From Chania multitudinisentens RB-25 (GTDB taxonomy: Bacteria > Pseudomonadota > Gammaproteobacteria > Enterobacterales > Enterobacteriaceae): a DNA stretch of 64,000 nucleotides. Both the position numbers and the translations under genes were made by a program. This document shows, piece after piece, positions 1-8,811 of this stretch. Where the stretch lies: positions 4,402,001 to 4,466,000 of the forward strand of contig NZ_CP007044.2 in NCBI RefSeq assembly GCF_000520015.2. Reading direction: 5' to 3'. How positions within the stretch are numbered: position 1 is the stretch's first letter; every line of letters starts with the position of its first letter. The notes under the pieces are model-generated. The model was not told the origin of the DNA. It ran no database searches and saw only the letters and a program-made list of their open reading frames with translations.

Positions 1-1
1 G

Positions 2-1168
2 GGATCGATCGGTAGCGAGCTGTGTCGACAAATACTTGCAAACCGACCATCAATTCTGGTGTTGTATGAATTGTCGGAATTCGCGCTCTATAACATCGAA
101 CGCGAGTTACGATTGACAGTGCAAACTCACAAACTTGACATCAAAGTGTTGCCAATGCTTGGTTCGGTTCAAAATGAGGAACGGCTTGCTAACATCATGC
201 GCCAGTATGGGATTCAAACTATGTACCATGCCGCCGCATACAAACATGTGCCACTCGTTGAATGTAATATGATTGAAGGGGTCGTCAATAACGTATTCGG
301 CACTCAAGCAGCTGCGCTAGCAGCGATTTCTGCAAACGTTGAGACATTTGTACTTATCTCAACTGACAAGGCAGTGCGCCCCACTAATGTTATGGGGGCC
401 AGTAAGCGGATGGCAGAACTGGTATTACAGTCGCTCGCAAGTGACAGCTCGGTACCCACGCGTTTCAGTATCGTTCGATTTGGAAATGTGCTTGGCTCTT
501 CAGGGTCTGTTGTACCCTTATTTCGCCAGCAGATTGCACATGGAGGGCCGATAACAGTAACACACCCAGAAATCATTCGCTACTTCATGACTATTCCCGA
601 AGCATCACAACTCGTGATCCAAGCAGGTGCCTTAGGTGGCAACGGCGAGGTCTTTGTACTTGATATGGGTGAGCCGGTAAAAATCATTGATCTTGCATGT
701 AGAATGGTAAATCTCAGTGGTTTTACTGTAAAAGATACAAGTAACCCATTTGGCGACATCGAAATTATCTTCACTGGTCTTCGACCTGGTGAAAAGTTGT
801 ATGAGGAGTTGCTAATTGGTGGTGATGTTACAGGGACTTCGCATCCCCGCATCATGAAAGCACACGAAAGCTATCTGTCTCGCCCACTGATGGATAAAGT
901 TCTCGTTAACCTCAGCAAGGCTTGCTCCAACAACCAGTTGGAAGCGATTCGCCAAATTTTGCTGGAATATGTCGCTGGCTACAGCCCGAAGTGCGATATT
1001 ATTGATTACCTACCAGAACCGAAAAAATTCGGCCCCAAAAGTCGTGTTGAAGACGCTGACGACTCTTCAGTGATTAGTGCTGATAGCCATCGAAATAGCC
1101 GAATAGTGGTACAGATGCCCATGGAAAGCCATCCGACACAGCACCTTAGAGCCCACGATGCTCACTGA
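2..1168 (+). CDS. NDP-sugar 4,6-dehydratase/epimerase, WbpM/CapD type (5' partial)
   Basis: The reading frame is open from base 2, so the gene begins upstream of the window; the first visible residues GSIGSELCRQIL are the nucleotide-binding segment of the WbpM/CapD/FlaA1 family. Other family marks follow: YHAAAYKHVPLVE, STDKAVRPTNVMGASK (with Met in place of the usual SDR tyrosine, as in this family) and GLRPGEKLYEEL. About 388 residues are seen; full-length members are usually near 600-650 residues with an N-terminal membrane domain, which would lie outside the window. The family makes UDP-4-keto-6-deoxy-HexNAc precursors for surface polysaccharides. It is convergent with galE and lies outside the main minus-strand capsule operon. 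Family assignment is firm; the exact sugar product is not known. Confidence 0.9.
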   Translation, partial: GSIGSELCRQILANRPSILVLYELSEFALYNIERELRLTVQTHKLDIKVLPMLGSVQNEERLANIMRQYGIQTMYHAAAYKHVPLVECNMIEGVVNNVFGTQAAALAAISANVETFVLISTDKAVRPTNVMGASKRMAELVLQSLASDSSVPTRFSIVRFGNVLGSSGSVVPLFRQQIAHGGPITVTHPEIIRYFMTIPEASQLVIQAGALGGNGEVFVLDMGEPVKIIDLACRMVNLSGFTVKDTSNPFGDIEIIFTGLRPGEKLYEELLIGGDVTGTSHPRIMKAHESYLSRPLMDKVLVNLSKACSNNQLEAIRQILLEYVAGYSPKCDIIDYLPEPKKFGPKSRVEDADDSSVISADSHRNSRIVVQMPMESHPTQHLRAHDAH

Positions 1169-1245
1169 GCCCCACTATTGGCATTCCCCTTTCCTAAAAC
1201 AAAGATGCCAATATAAAACTGTTGGTGCTTCCAAAAAGTAAGTAT

Positions 1246-1266
1246 GCCACCTGTAAAGCAGGTGGC
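1246..1266 (-). terminator. Hairpin between galE and the dehydratase gene
   Basis: A perfect 8-bp inverted repeat (gccacctg / caggtggc, loop taaag) lies between two convergent genes. On the minus strand a short T-rich stretch starts about 9 nt after the stem, so it may terminate galE transcription, but the T-tract is not adjacent and the call is weak. Confidence 0.4.
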
Positions 1267-1332
1267 GTTGATAATATCCCTTTCAGGCTAAGTCCTGCTA
1301 TCGGAATACAGACAATTGTAGCTAAACTTAGC

Positions 1333-2346
1333 TCAACGATAACCCTGAGGGTTTTTCTTCTGCCAATTCCAAGTATCACGCATCATCGCATCAATACCAC
1401 GCCTTACTTCCCAACCAAGCTCCTGCTTAACCAGTTTAGCATCAGCCCAGAAAGCCGGAAGATCCCCACTGCGACGTGGCAAAATCTGATAAGGAATCGT
1501 CACACCGGAGGCTTTCTCAAATGCATGTACCATATCCAACACCGAGTATCCAACACCGGCACCGAGATTATACGCCTTGAAACTGCTAATTTTCTGCAAA
1601 TGATCCATCGCCACCAAATGGCCTTCAGCCAGATCCATAACGTGGATATAATCACGCACACCAGTCCCGTCTTTGGTTGCATAATCACCACCAAAGATCC
1701 CTAATTTCTCCAATTTACCGATCGCCACCTGAGCAATATATGGCAAAAGGTTATTCGGGATGCCACTAGGATCTTCACCAATCAGCCCTGACTCATGCGC
1801 CCCAACCGGATTGAAGTAACGCAAGGCAATAATAGAAAACTGTGGTTCTGCTTTAGCAAAATCCTGCAGGATCTGCTCGACCATCAGCTTAGAAGTGCCA
1901 TATGGACTCGTCGTGCCACCAATCGGAGTTGTTTCAACATAGGGAACCGGCGAATTCGCGCCATATACGGTTGCAGAAGAGCTGAAGATAAACTGATGCA
2001 CACCGGCACGACGCATTTCATCTAACAAGACCAGAGTGCCGGAAACGTTATTCTGATAGTACTCTAGGGGTTTATGAGCAGATTCACCTACCGCCTTCAA
2101 ACCAGCAAAGTGAATCACCGCAGAGATTTTATGTCCATCGAAAATACGGTTCAGACACTCAGCATCCTGAACATCGCCCTGATAGAAGATCGCCACTTTG
2201 CCCGTTAGCTGCTCTACACGATGCAATGATTGTTCAGATGCGTTTGACAGGTTGTCTAACACCACCACATCCTCACCCCGCTCCAACAACGCCAGAACGG
2301 TGTGAGAACCAATATAGCCAGCACCGCCAGTGACTAAAATTGCCAT
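1333..2346 (-). CDS. galE: UDP-glucose 4-epimerase
   Basis: Interconverts UDP-glucose and UDP-galactose (also UDP-GlcNAc/GalNAc in some members) with bound NAD, in the cytoplasm. The protein of 337 residues has the extended SDR pattern: GGAGYIGSH at residues 7-15, SSSATVYG, and the catalytic SPYGTSK (YxxxK). The start at 2346 is chosen because MAILVTGG is the normal N-terminus and AAGGAG sits just upstream; an upstream in-frame extension would read into mobile-element DNA. An IS3-family terminal repeat lies only about 50 bp upstream, so native promoter sequence may be lost. It supplies UDP-Gal for the capsule and other glycans. It is separated from the capsule operon by IS remnants and a terminator. 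Confidence 0.97.
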   Translation of the reverse strand: MAILVTGGAGYIGSHTVLALLERGEDVVVLDNLSNASEQSLHRVEQLTGKVAIFYQGDVQDAECLNRIFDGHKISAVIHFAGLKAVGESAHKPLEYYQNNVSGTLVLLDEMRRAGVHQFIFSSSATVYGANSPVPYVETTPIGGTTSPYGTSKLMVEQILQDFAKAEPQFSIIALRYFNPVGAHESGLIGEDPSGIPNNLLPYIAQVAIGKLEKLGIFGGDYATKDGTGVRDYIHVMDLAEGHLVAMDHLQKISSFKAYNLGAGVGYSVLDMVHAFEKASGVTIPYQILPRRSGDLPAFWADAKLVKQELGWEVRRGIDAMMRDTWNWQKKNPQGYR

Positions 2347-2466
2347 GTGAACTCCTTGCATGCGCCTTGATGCTGAAAATGGGGATTCTTCGTCTGACCT
2401 GCCCCCAGGATTAGATACAACGCTCACTGGTAATCCCCCCGTTTTTAACGGAGGTAATAAGTAGAA

Positions 2467-2826
2467 TCAGATCATGCGTTGTCTATGCTGCACCGGTGTG
2501 TAGCCATCCAACGCCATATTGGGGCGTTCGTAATTATAAAACCATTGCCACTGCGTGGCATAGTCCTGTAATTCATCCAGTGATGAAAACAGGTGTTGTC
2601 CCAGCCAATCATAGCGTACCGTTCGGTTGTAACGCTCGATAGAGGCATTTTGCTGCGGGTTACCCGGCTGGATGAAGTTAATCTGGATACCTTGCTTGCA
2701 AGCCCATGATATCAATGTCTTATTAGTATATTCCGGTCCATTATCACACCGTATTGCTGCTGGCTTACCTTTCCACTCAATGAGATGTTCCAACGTTCTT
2801 GTAAGTATCCCACCAAAGCAGCCCAT
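2467..2826 (-). pseudogene. IS3-family transposase OrfB, C-terminal fragment
   Basis: About 110 residues match the end of the rve (DDE integrase) domain of IS407-group OrfB: IRCDNGPEY carries the second catalytic Asp, and GNPQQNASIERYNRTVR carries the catalytic Glu region, followed by the typical YNYERPN tail. The N-terminal two thirds, including the first Asp, are absent, and a stop codon immediately precedes the Met at 2826. It is a broken fragment of a transposase. Confidence 0.88.
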
Positions 2827-2879
2827 TCACTTTTAGAGATCTTCCGACATACTGATTATGTCCACCTGAGGAGATCGCT

Positions 2880-3164
2880 ATGCGTAAGATCCGATTCACC
2901 GAGCACCAGATCATTGCCGTCCTGAAATCAGTCGAGGCTGGCAGGACCGTCAAAGAGGTGTGTCGCGAGGCCGCTATTTCCGAAGCCAGCTACTACAACT
3001 GGAAGGCGAAATATGGCGGGATGGAAGCCGCTGATATCAAAAAGATCAAAGACCTTGAAGACGAGAATCGTCGTCTGAAGCAGATGTTCGCCGATCTGAG
3101 TCTGGAATGCAGGGCGCTGAAAGACGTCATCGAAAAAAGCTTTAAAACCCGCGATAAAGCGTGA
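2880..3164 (+). CDS. IS3-family transposase OrfA (IS407 group)
   Basis: A 94-residue protein with the N-terminal helix-turn-helix of transposase_8 proteins (FTEHQIIAVLKSVEAG, then ASYYNWKAKYGGM) and a C-terminal leucine-zipper-like helix. The start is supported by GAGGAG just upstream. The end overlaps the OrfB reading frame in the -1 frame near an A-rich stretch, as in intact IS3 elements that use programmed frameshifting. The gene is intact, but its partner OrfB is truncated. Confidence 0.88.
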   Translation: MRKIRFTEHQIIAVLKSVEAGRTVKEVCREAAISEASYYNWKAKYGGMEAADIKKIKDLEDENRRLKQMFADLSLECRALKDVIEKSFKTRDKA

Positions 3165-3339
3165 GCTCGTCAGCTATCTGACCACGCAGTTTACGATGAG
3201 CATACGCCAGGCATGCAGGACGTTATCGCTGAGCAGGACGGTGTTTCGTTATCAACCGGATACGCAACGTGATGAAGCGGTGATCCAGAGGCTGACTGAG
3301 CATAGCTGGGGTTTTCTGTGTACAAAAAGGGCTGCATAG
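3122..3339 (+). pseudogene. IS3-family transposase OrfB, N-terminal fragment
   Basis: In the -1 frame relative to OrfA, the sequence reads KRELVSYLTTQF ... SIRQACRTLSLSRTVFRYQP, the normal beginning of IS407-group OrfB. Homology stops near 3300, after RLTE, and the frame ends at 3339 inside the capsule-operon terminator. The break marks the junction of the IS with the original flank. Confidence 0.8.
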
Positions 3340-3349
3340 CAGCAGCCCC
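3324..3349 (-). terminator. Rho-independent terminator of the capsule operon
   Basis: On the minus strand a perfect 7-bp GC-rich stem (GGGCTGC / GCAGCCC, 6-nt loop) is followed directly by TTTTT. It lies about 235 bp beyond the UDP-glucuronate epimerase gene and is the natural end of the long minus-strand operon. galE is therefore likely transcribed separately. The 3350-3583 stretch between it and the epimerase stop shows no gene. Confidence 0.8.
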
Positions 3350-3583
3350 GTAGATATTATGTAGTAATCTTCCAGCACTCTGAGATCGTTAACAAAACCC
3401 GGCTACCACAAACTACGATCTTTATGTTCTAAGGGCAGCAATTTTGTCAACCTGCTATCTTTACACTCAGTGAGGAAATACCTTTTATTTCTTACCTCCT
3501 TTAAGGTGCATTTTCAGAAGGGATGACAACGATGCTGACAATGGGGACTGTATTGGGATATTGGACGCGATGCATCGGTTATT

Positions 3584-4594
3584 TTAATCAATGTGGTAAT
3601 AGTCTTTATACCAAGCAACAAAACGCCGAACGCCCTCTTCTACCGGCGTTGCCGGTTTGAACCCAATTGTTTGATAAAGAGCAACGGTATCTGCACCGGT
3701 ATCTAACACATCGCCCGGCTGCATGGGCAACATATTCTTGCGCGCAGTGATACCTAGCGCCTGCTCCAACGCATCAATGTATGCCATCAGTTTCACTGGA
3801 CGGCTGTTACCAATATTATAAACGTGGTATGGCGCAGAGCTGGTTGCAGCAGAGCCTTGTTCAACGTTCCAGTCTGGGTTTGGCTGTGGTACAACAGCCT
3901 GTAAACGCACTATCGCCTCGACAATATCATCAATATAGGTAAAGTCTCTGTGCATTTCGCCATGGTTATACACATCAATACTTTCACCCGCCAATATCGC
4001 TTTAGTGAATTTAAACAGTGCCATATCTGGTCTGCCCCACGGGCCATACACGGTAAAGAAACGCAGGCCAGTGGTCGGCAAACCATAAAGATGAGAATAA
4101 CTGTGCGACATCAACTCATTAGCTTTTTTGGTTGCCGCATACAAAGAGACGGGATGATCGACCGAATCTTGCGTGGCAAAAGGCAGCTTGCGGTTGAGCC
4201 CATATACAGAGCTGGAAGAGGCGTACAACAAATGCCTTACCTTATGATGGCGGCACCCTTCAAGAATATTGAGGTGCCCCGTTAAGTTTGCATCTGCATA
4301 CGCATGGGGGTTGTCGAGCGAATAACGTACACCTGCCTGCGCCCCCAAATGGATCACCCGTTCAAATTGGTGTTCGGCAAACAGGGTGGCGATCCCTTGG
4401 CGATCAGCCAAATCCAGTTTGATAAACGTGAACCCCGGTTTACCTGCCAACTGAGCCAGACGCGCCTGTTTTAGGCTGACGGCATAATAATCATTGAGAT
4501 TATCGATACCGACCACCTGATGCCCTGCCACCAACAAACGTTCTGCAACGTGGTAGCCAATAAACCCGGCAACACCGGTAACTAGAAACTTCAT
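3584..4594 (-). CDS. UDP-glucuronate 4-epimerase
   Basis: Converts UDP-GlcA to UDP-GalA for the capsule repeat unit, in the cytoplasm. The 336-residue protein has the NAD motif GVAGFIGYH at residues 7-15, LGAQAGVRYSLDNP (typical of the UDP-GlcA epimerases called Uge/LpsL/GalAE), SSSSVYG and the catalytic SLYAATKK (YxxxK). TAAGGAGAGAGCATG couples it to ugd: the Shine-Dalgarno overlaps the ugd stop codon. Its substrate is the product of the upstream ugd, so the pair forms a UDP-Glc to UDP-GlcA to UDP-GalA path. Confidence 0.93.
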   Translation of the reverse strand: MKFLVTGVAGFIGYHVAERLLVAGHQVVGIDNLNDYYAVSLKQARLAQLAGKPGFTFIKLDLADRQGIATLFAEHQFERVIHLGAQAGVRYSLDNPHAYADANLTGHLNILEGCRHHKVRHLLYASSSSVYGLNRKLPFATQDSVDHPVSLYAATKKANELMSHSYSHLYGLPTTGLRFFTVYGPWGRPDMALFKFTKAILAGESIDVYNHGEMHRDFTYIDDIVEAIVRLQAVVPQPNPDWNVEQGSAATSSAPYHVYNIGNSRPVKLMAYIDALEQALGITARKNMLPMQPGDVLDTGADTVALYQTIGFKPATPVEEGVRRFVAWYKDYYHID

Positions 4595-4603
4595 GCTCTC
4601 TCC

Positions 4604-5947
4604 TTAAATAACTGGTTGCACGGAAGCACCGCGGCCAATTGCGTAATAGGTGAAACCGCGTGCATACAGACGATCAGGATCAAACAGGTTACGACCATCA
4701 AAAATAAGCGGTTGTTTTAGCGTTTTTTTCATCAGATCAAAATCTGGCACGCGGAAATTTTGCCACTCAGTACAAATCACCAAGGCATCGGCATCCTGCA
4801 AAGCGGCCTCTTTGGTACCCATCAACCGTAAATCTGCCCGCTGGCCATAAATACGTTGGGCTTCACTCATCGCCTCAGGATCATAAGCTTGCACTGTTGC
4901 CCCTAACTGCCACAGGGTTTCCATCAGCACACGGCTAGAGGCTTCACGCATGTCATCCGTGTTGGGTTTGAATGCTAGGCCCCAAAGCGCGAAGATTTTT
5001 CCTTGAATATCATTACCAAAATGCTGCTGAATAAACTGAGCAAGCTTGTGCTTTTGCTGGTTGTTAACTTGCTCCACGGCTTGCAGCAACTTGGGCTGGT
5101 AGCCAATATGCTCTGCGGTGCGGATCAACGCTTGCACGTCTTTGGGGAAGCAAGAGCCACCATAGCCACTGCCAGGGTAAATAAAGTGGTAGCCGATGCG
5201 TGGATCTGAACCGATACCCTGGCGCACTTTTTCTATATCCGCCCCCAACAACTCGGCCAGGTTAGCCATTTCGTTCATAAAGCTGATTTTGGTTGCCAGC
5301 ATGCAGTTGGCGGCATACTTGGTGAGTTCTGCACTGCGGATGTCCATCAAGATCATACGATCATGATTGCGGTTGAATGGCTCGTACAGTTCACGCAGTG
5401 GTTCAATCGCTGCACTATTATCTGTGCCGAGCACAATACGCTCTGGGCGCATGCAGTCTGCCACTGCCGCCCCTTCTTTCAAGAATTCGGGGTTGGAGAC
5501 CACATCAAACGAGAGCTGGCACCCGCGCTGGCGCAGTTCCGCTGCCATTACGTCACGCACTTTATCTGCTGTGCCGACAGGCACCGTGGATTTATCGATC
5601 ACGATTTTGTGCTCGATCATGTACTCGGCGATCGTCCTAGCCACCGCGGTTACATATTTGAGATCGGCCGAACCGTCTTCATCCGGCGGGGTGCCAACGG
5701 CAATAAACTGTATGGAGCCATGCTCCACACCTGTTTTAGCATTGGTGGTAAAGTGTAAATTACCCGCTTCATAGTTTTTTTGTACCAAAGGTGCTAACCC
5801 CGGTTCAAAAATGGGAATATTACCCTTTTTTAGCGCGTTGACTTTATTTTCGTCAATATCCACACACATAACATCATGGCCGACCTCCGCCAAAACTGCA
5901 GCTTGAACAAGGCCAACATAACCGATACCAAAAACTGTCACTTTCAT
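4604..5947 (-). CDS. ugd: UDP-glucose 6-dehydrogenase
   Basis: Oxidises UDP-glucose to UDP-glucuronate using two NAD. The 447-residue protein begins MKVTVFGIGYVGLV (Rossmann fold) and contains the catalytic cysteine in GYGGSCFPKD (about residue 260). It is the longer Ugd type (about 440-450 residues, TuaD/RkpK-like) rather than the 388-residue E. coli K-12 type. The start at 5947 matches the family N-terminus and has GGA 8 nt upstream. A 1.7-kb spacer precedes it on the transcribed strand, so it may have its own promoter; an AAGAATATT sequence at 6096-6105 resembles the core of an RcsAB box. Confidence 0.95.
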   Translation of the reverse strand: MKVTVFGIGYVGLVQAAVLAEVGHDVMCVDIDENKVNALKKGNIPIFEPGLAPLVQKNYEAGNLHFTTNAKTGVEHGSIQFIAVGTPPDEDGSADLKYVTAVARTIAEYMIEHKIVIDKSTVPVGTADKVRDVMAAELRQRGCQLSFDVVSNPEFLKEGAAVADCMRPERIVLGTDNSAAIEPLRELYEPFNRNHDRMILMDIRSAELTKYAANCMLATKISFMNEMANLAELLGADIEKVRQGIGSDPRIGYHFIYPGSGYGGSCFPKDVQALIRTAEHIGYQPKLLQAVEQVNNQQKHKLAQFIQQHFGNDIQGKIFALWGLAFKPNTDDMREASSRVLMETLWQLGATVQAYDPEAMSEAQRIYGQRADLRLMGTKEAALQDADALVICTEWQNFRVPDFDLMKKTLKQPLIFDGRNLFDPDRLYARGFTYYAIGRGASVQPVI

Positions 5948-6529
5948 TCGATTATCCAAATTTTTTAGACTTCTACGATTCACTATGTAAGTTACTATCT
6001 ACGCTCTAAATACCTCGCACTGACACTGGCAAGTGCCAATAGATGAGTTTTTATCTACTCTATAATCACGAAAGATAATAATATCCATTCCTAGTTAATA
6101 TTCTTCGCTGCCTGTTTCAGTGAAGCTTCTAGGCAATACTGAGACTGATGCAAAAAAACGTCCTCCCCTGTCAACGATTTTCGAATTCAGCCTTACTGCT
6201 TAACAATCTGAAAAGCAGTATATCTTTATTTATATACCTGCACTCCATGGATGAGAGAGAAATTGCATACTCTACAAATGCAATTTACATTCATTAGATT
6301 TAACACAGTTAAGCATGGGGAGTTCCAACGAAACAACCTTACTTTATTAATCGTCTTTCACATACAATAGGATTGTTTAACTTGAACTAAACCTCTAGTT
6401 AAACTGCATTTATGAATAATCATTCAGAGTTAGCTCTTATACCAGCACTAGTTATAATTTATAGCACTCTTTATACCCATAAACAAACTCTGACATACTT
6501 TCTGAAATGCTCACATGATGAGAGTAATC

Positions 6530-6580
6530 TATACCCGTCATATTTCAAGCTTGCTTGGGTATTGGCTGCCTTTGTTCACG
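6530..6580. repeat. Dispersed element beginning TATACCC
   Basis: The stretch TATACCCGTCATATTTCAAG ... GGTATTGGCTGCCTTTGTTCACG resembles short intergenic repeats common in Serratia and Yersinia that begin with TATACCC and continue with a TTTCAAG-type segment. Related segments in this window are at 46931-46974 and 49551-49583. The assignment rests on memory of such repeats and the recurrence of TATACCC here. Confidence 0.4.
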
Positions 6581-6677
6581 TTAAATAATCTTGCCAAATA
6601 GTAGAACACTTGAAAGGAACTCAGCTCGATTTATACGCTCTGTGATATATTTATCATCTATTAAAGACGTTACGTTG

Positions 6678-6931
6678 CACGTATCAGCGAGCAAAACTCT
6701 CACACTGGTTATTGATAACGACATCATCCACACAAGCCGCAAAGTGGAGCACTGGCCAGAGAAGAACACGAAGTTCCGGTTGTTGTTCTTGCCAACCTAT
6801 TCGCTTTGTCTGAATCCAATAGAACTGCAATGGTTATCGTTACACGAAACCATCAGTATCAAACCATGTGGCAGTTACTGAAATAGGTAAAACAGTTTCC
6901 GTTCCTCGGCAACCAACACGGGTTGACTTAA
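6678..6931 (+). pseudogene. IS630-family transposase remnant
   Basis: The translated segment LVIDNDIIHTSRKVEHW followed by LLFLPTYSLCLNPIELQW is the C-terminal DDE catalytic region of IS630-family transposases, with the second Asp (VIDND) and final acidic residue (NPIE). The match then continues in another frame as MWQLLK ... FPFLGNQHGLT up to 6931, interrupted by a stop. The N-terminal part is gone. It is a dead fragment inside the capsule operon spacer. Confidence 0.75.
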
Positions 6932-7651
6932 GTGAAGCGGTAATATGCAAAGCTATTTAGTCACATAGTCTATCCATGCTCCCAAGGCTTCACTCAGTGG
7001 CAGTCTGCAAGCAGCTCGAATTGCTTTGAATATATACCTTTATATAAATTTTAATTGTCAGATAGTGTATTTACAACATCATTTTTTTACATTAAAAATT
7101 TAATTCCAACAACGTCCAACCCTTCAATATGACCCAATAAATTCATAGAAGAACTGTCATCAATACTGCACATTTTATACGATAAGAAACTCATAGACAG
7201 TTCTGCCACCTCAACTATCCAATATTAATTCTTTTAGGATAAAAGCCAATACTTCCCTATGGGAGCATATACTGCAAGCCCTAGTGCTTAAAGTAAAGAT
7301 AAAAATGAGGTGTCAATTCTTTGGTCATTGCATAAAAAGAAACATGATGATTCATACTCTCACTTTCATGAGTGCTCATAGCTTTTTTCTATTCAGTACA
7401 GCAAACGCGCATACTAAGTATTCAACCTTAGCATGCCTGCATCCTTATAGGGCATTTAAAGAACCCGACTGAATTTAAAATGAAGTAAACTCTCAGATTA
7501 TCTATTGAATATCTAATCTAGGCTTGGCCCGCCCTCATCACGGATACAGCATGTATAACAGTATACTATCATTTTCCTTCTTGGCACACAGGCAACTATG
7601 CTGATACTGAGGGTTATCGCAAAAGGATATTTAAAATTATGGAATAAAAAT

Positions 7652-8779
7652 TCACCCACTCTTCTTTAAAGAGAGAGTTTCAATCGTAGAAATATACCTA
7701 TCAATTATTATTCTCTCATCGAACTCAATTTCAATTTTCTTACGACTCCTTTGTCCCATATTAATCCGTTCTTCATGCGACATTGATATTATTTTTTTTA
7801 ATGCATTGAATAAACTATCTGTGCTTTGAGGTTTACATAAAAAACCATTGATACCATCATCAACAGTTTCACGGCAACCAATATTGTCTGTAGTTATAAT
7901 AGGTTTTCCCATTGCACCAGCTTCTAGCAATGATTTAGGAACACCCTCCCGGTAATAAGAAGGTAAGACAACACAATCAACTTTTGCTATCTCGTCTTCA
8001 ACTTGGTCAGAAATGCCAAGATAATTTACTGCACCTTCAGCAACCCATTTTTCCATTTCAAAAGTGGTTATAGCAGAAGGGTTATTCACATCTAGAAAGC
8101 CTAATAGTTTAAATTCGACTTTATTGCCATAAATATCTTTCAATTTCTTAGCTGCTTCAACGTAATGTACGACCCCTTTTTCATAAAGCATTCTAGCCAC
8201 TAAAATAAACCTTACAATACTGTCATCTGGCGCCTCTGTCAAAACAAACCTAGATAAGTCAACGCCAGAACCAGGAAGTCTTTCTGTTTTTTCTACTGAC
8301 ACAAATTTACTATCTACGAAAAGAGATCTGTCATCATCATTCTGGAAGAAAACTTTATGTGCGAATTTTTGGCTAAACCCATAAAGTAACCTAGCTATTC
8401 TACACTTAACACCTCCATTAATGAATAACGAACCGAGGCCAGCGACGCTATTTATGACCTTAATTTGATAACCTAAGGAGGCCACTGTCGAATAAATGTT
8501 GTTTTTTGGTGTAAAATTCAAAACAACATCAATATCACCTCGCGAATATATAGTTCTAAAACTTAAAAGTGTTTTAATATCCTTAATAGGATTCGTTCCA
8601 CCTTGGTCAATGTGAACATTAATAAACTCAGCACCTAAACCTTCAATCTTCTTAGAATACTCGTCATATGGCGAGATAGCAACAACGCGATATCCTTCAT
8701 TTATCAATGCTCGGATCGTATTCTTCCTAAAATTATAAATATACCAACTAGTATTAGCTGATATAGCAACTGTACACAT
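7652..8779 (-). CDS. Glycosyltransferase family 4 (PglA-like)
   Basis: Predicted to add one sugar to the undecaprenyl-linked capsule repeat unit at the cytoplasmic face. About 375 residues with GT-B fold marks: an N-terminal Rossmann domain (CTVAISANTSWYIYNFR) and a C-terminal donor-binding domain with FILVARMLYEKGV and the EGVPKSLLEAGAMGKPI segment (E-x7-E motif region). The closest pattern I recognise is the PglA/WbnH type, which often makes alpha-1,3 links to a HexNAc, but donor and linkage cannot be read. I chose ATG 8779 over a TTG at 8815 that overlaps the upstream stop; AGGA lies 12 nt before it. It is the last gene before the decayed spacer. Confidence 0.85.
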   Translation of the reverse strand: MCTVAISANTSWYIYNFRKNTIRALINEGYRVVAISPYDEYSKKIEGLGAEFINVHIDQGGTNPIKDIKTLLSFRTIYSRGDIDVVLNFTPKNNIYSTVASLGYQIKVINSVAGLGSLFINGGVKCRIARLLYGFSQKFAHKVFFQNDDDRSLFVDSKFVSVEKTERLPGSGVDLSRFVLTEAPDDSIVRFILVARMLYEKGVVHYVEAAKKLKDIYGNKVEFKLLGFLDVNNPSAITTFEMEKWVAEGAVNYLGISDQVEDEIAKVDCVVLPSYYREGVPKSLLEAGAMGKPIITTDNIGCRETVDDGINGFLCKPQSTDSLFNALKKIISMSHEERINMGQRSRKKIEIEFDERIIIDRYISTIETLSLKKSG

Positions 8780-8811
8780 TTTATTATCATTTCCTATGCA
8801 AAATTTAGCAC

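Larger units (their letters stand above)
2395..3305. mobile_element. Scrambled IS3-family (IS407-group) remnants
   Basis: Two pieces of IS407-group elements face opposite ways. On the minus strand lies the C-terminal half of OrfB followed by a terminal repeat that starts TGACCTGCCCCCAGG (2395-2413). On the plus strand lie a complete OrfA and the first ~55 residues of OrfB. The middle of OrfB, with its first catalytic acidic residues, and the second terminal repeat are missing. Either one element was inverted and deleted internally or two related elements recombined. It cannot transpose by itself. It separates galE from the capsule operon end. Confidence 0.85.
5948..7651. other. Long AT-rich spacer with decayed mobile DNA
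   Basis: About 1.7 kb between the last glycosyltransferase gene and ugd has no convincing intact gene on either strand. It contains an IS630-family transposase remnant (6678-6931) and one copy of a short dispersed element (6530-6580). The base composition matches the AT-rich capsule core. It probably represents a lost capsule gene or an insertion scar inside the operon. Confidence 0.6.

Noticed and set aside
2840..2880. Left terminal repeat of the IS407-group element upstream of OrfA
   Set aside because: No sequence similar to TGACCTGCCCCC is found before OrfA; the end appears lost.
7284..7472. 62-codon plus-strand frame in the capsule spacer
   Set aside because: No ribosome site, no recognisable domain, and lies in decayed DNA opposite to the operon.
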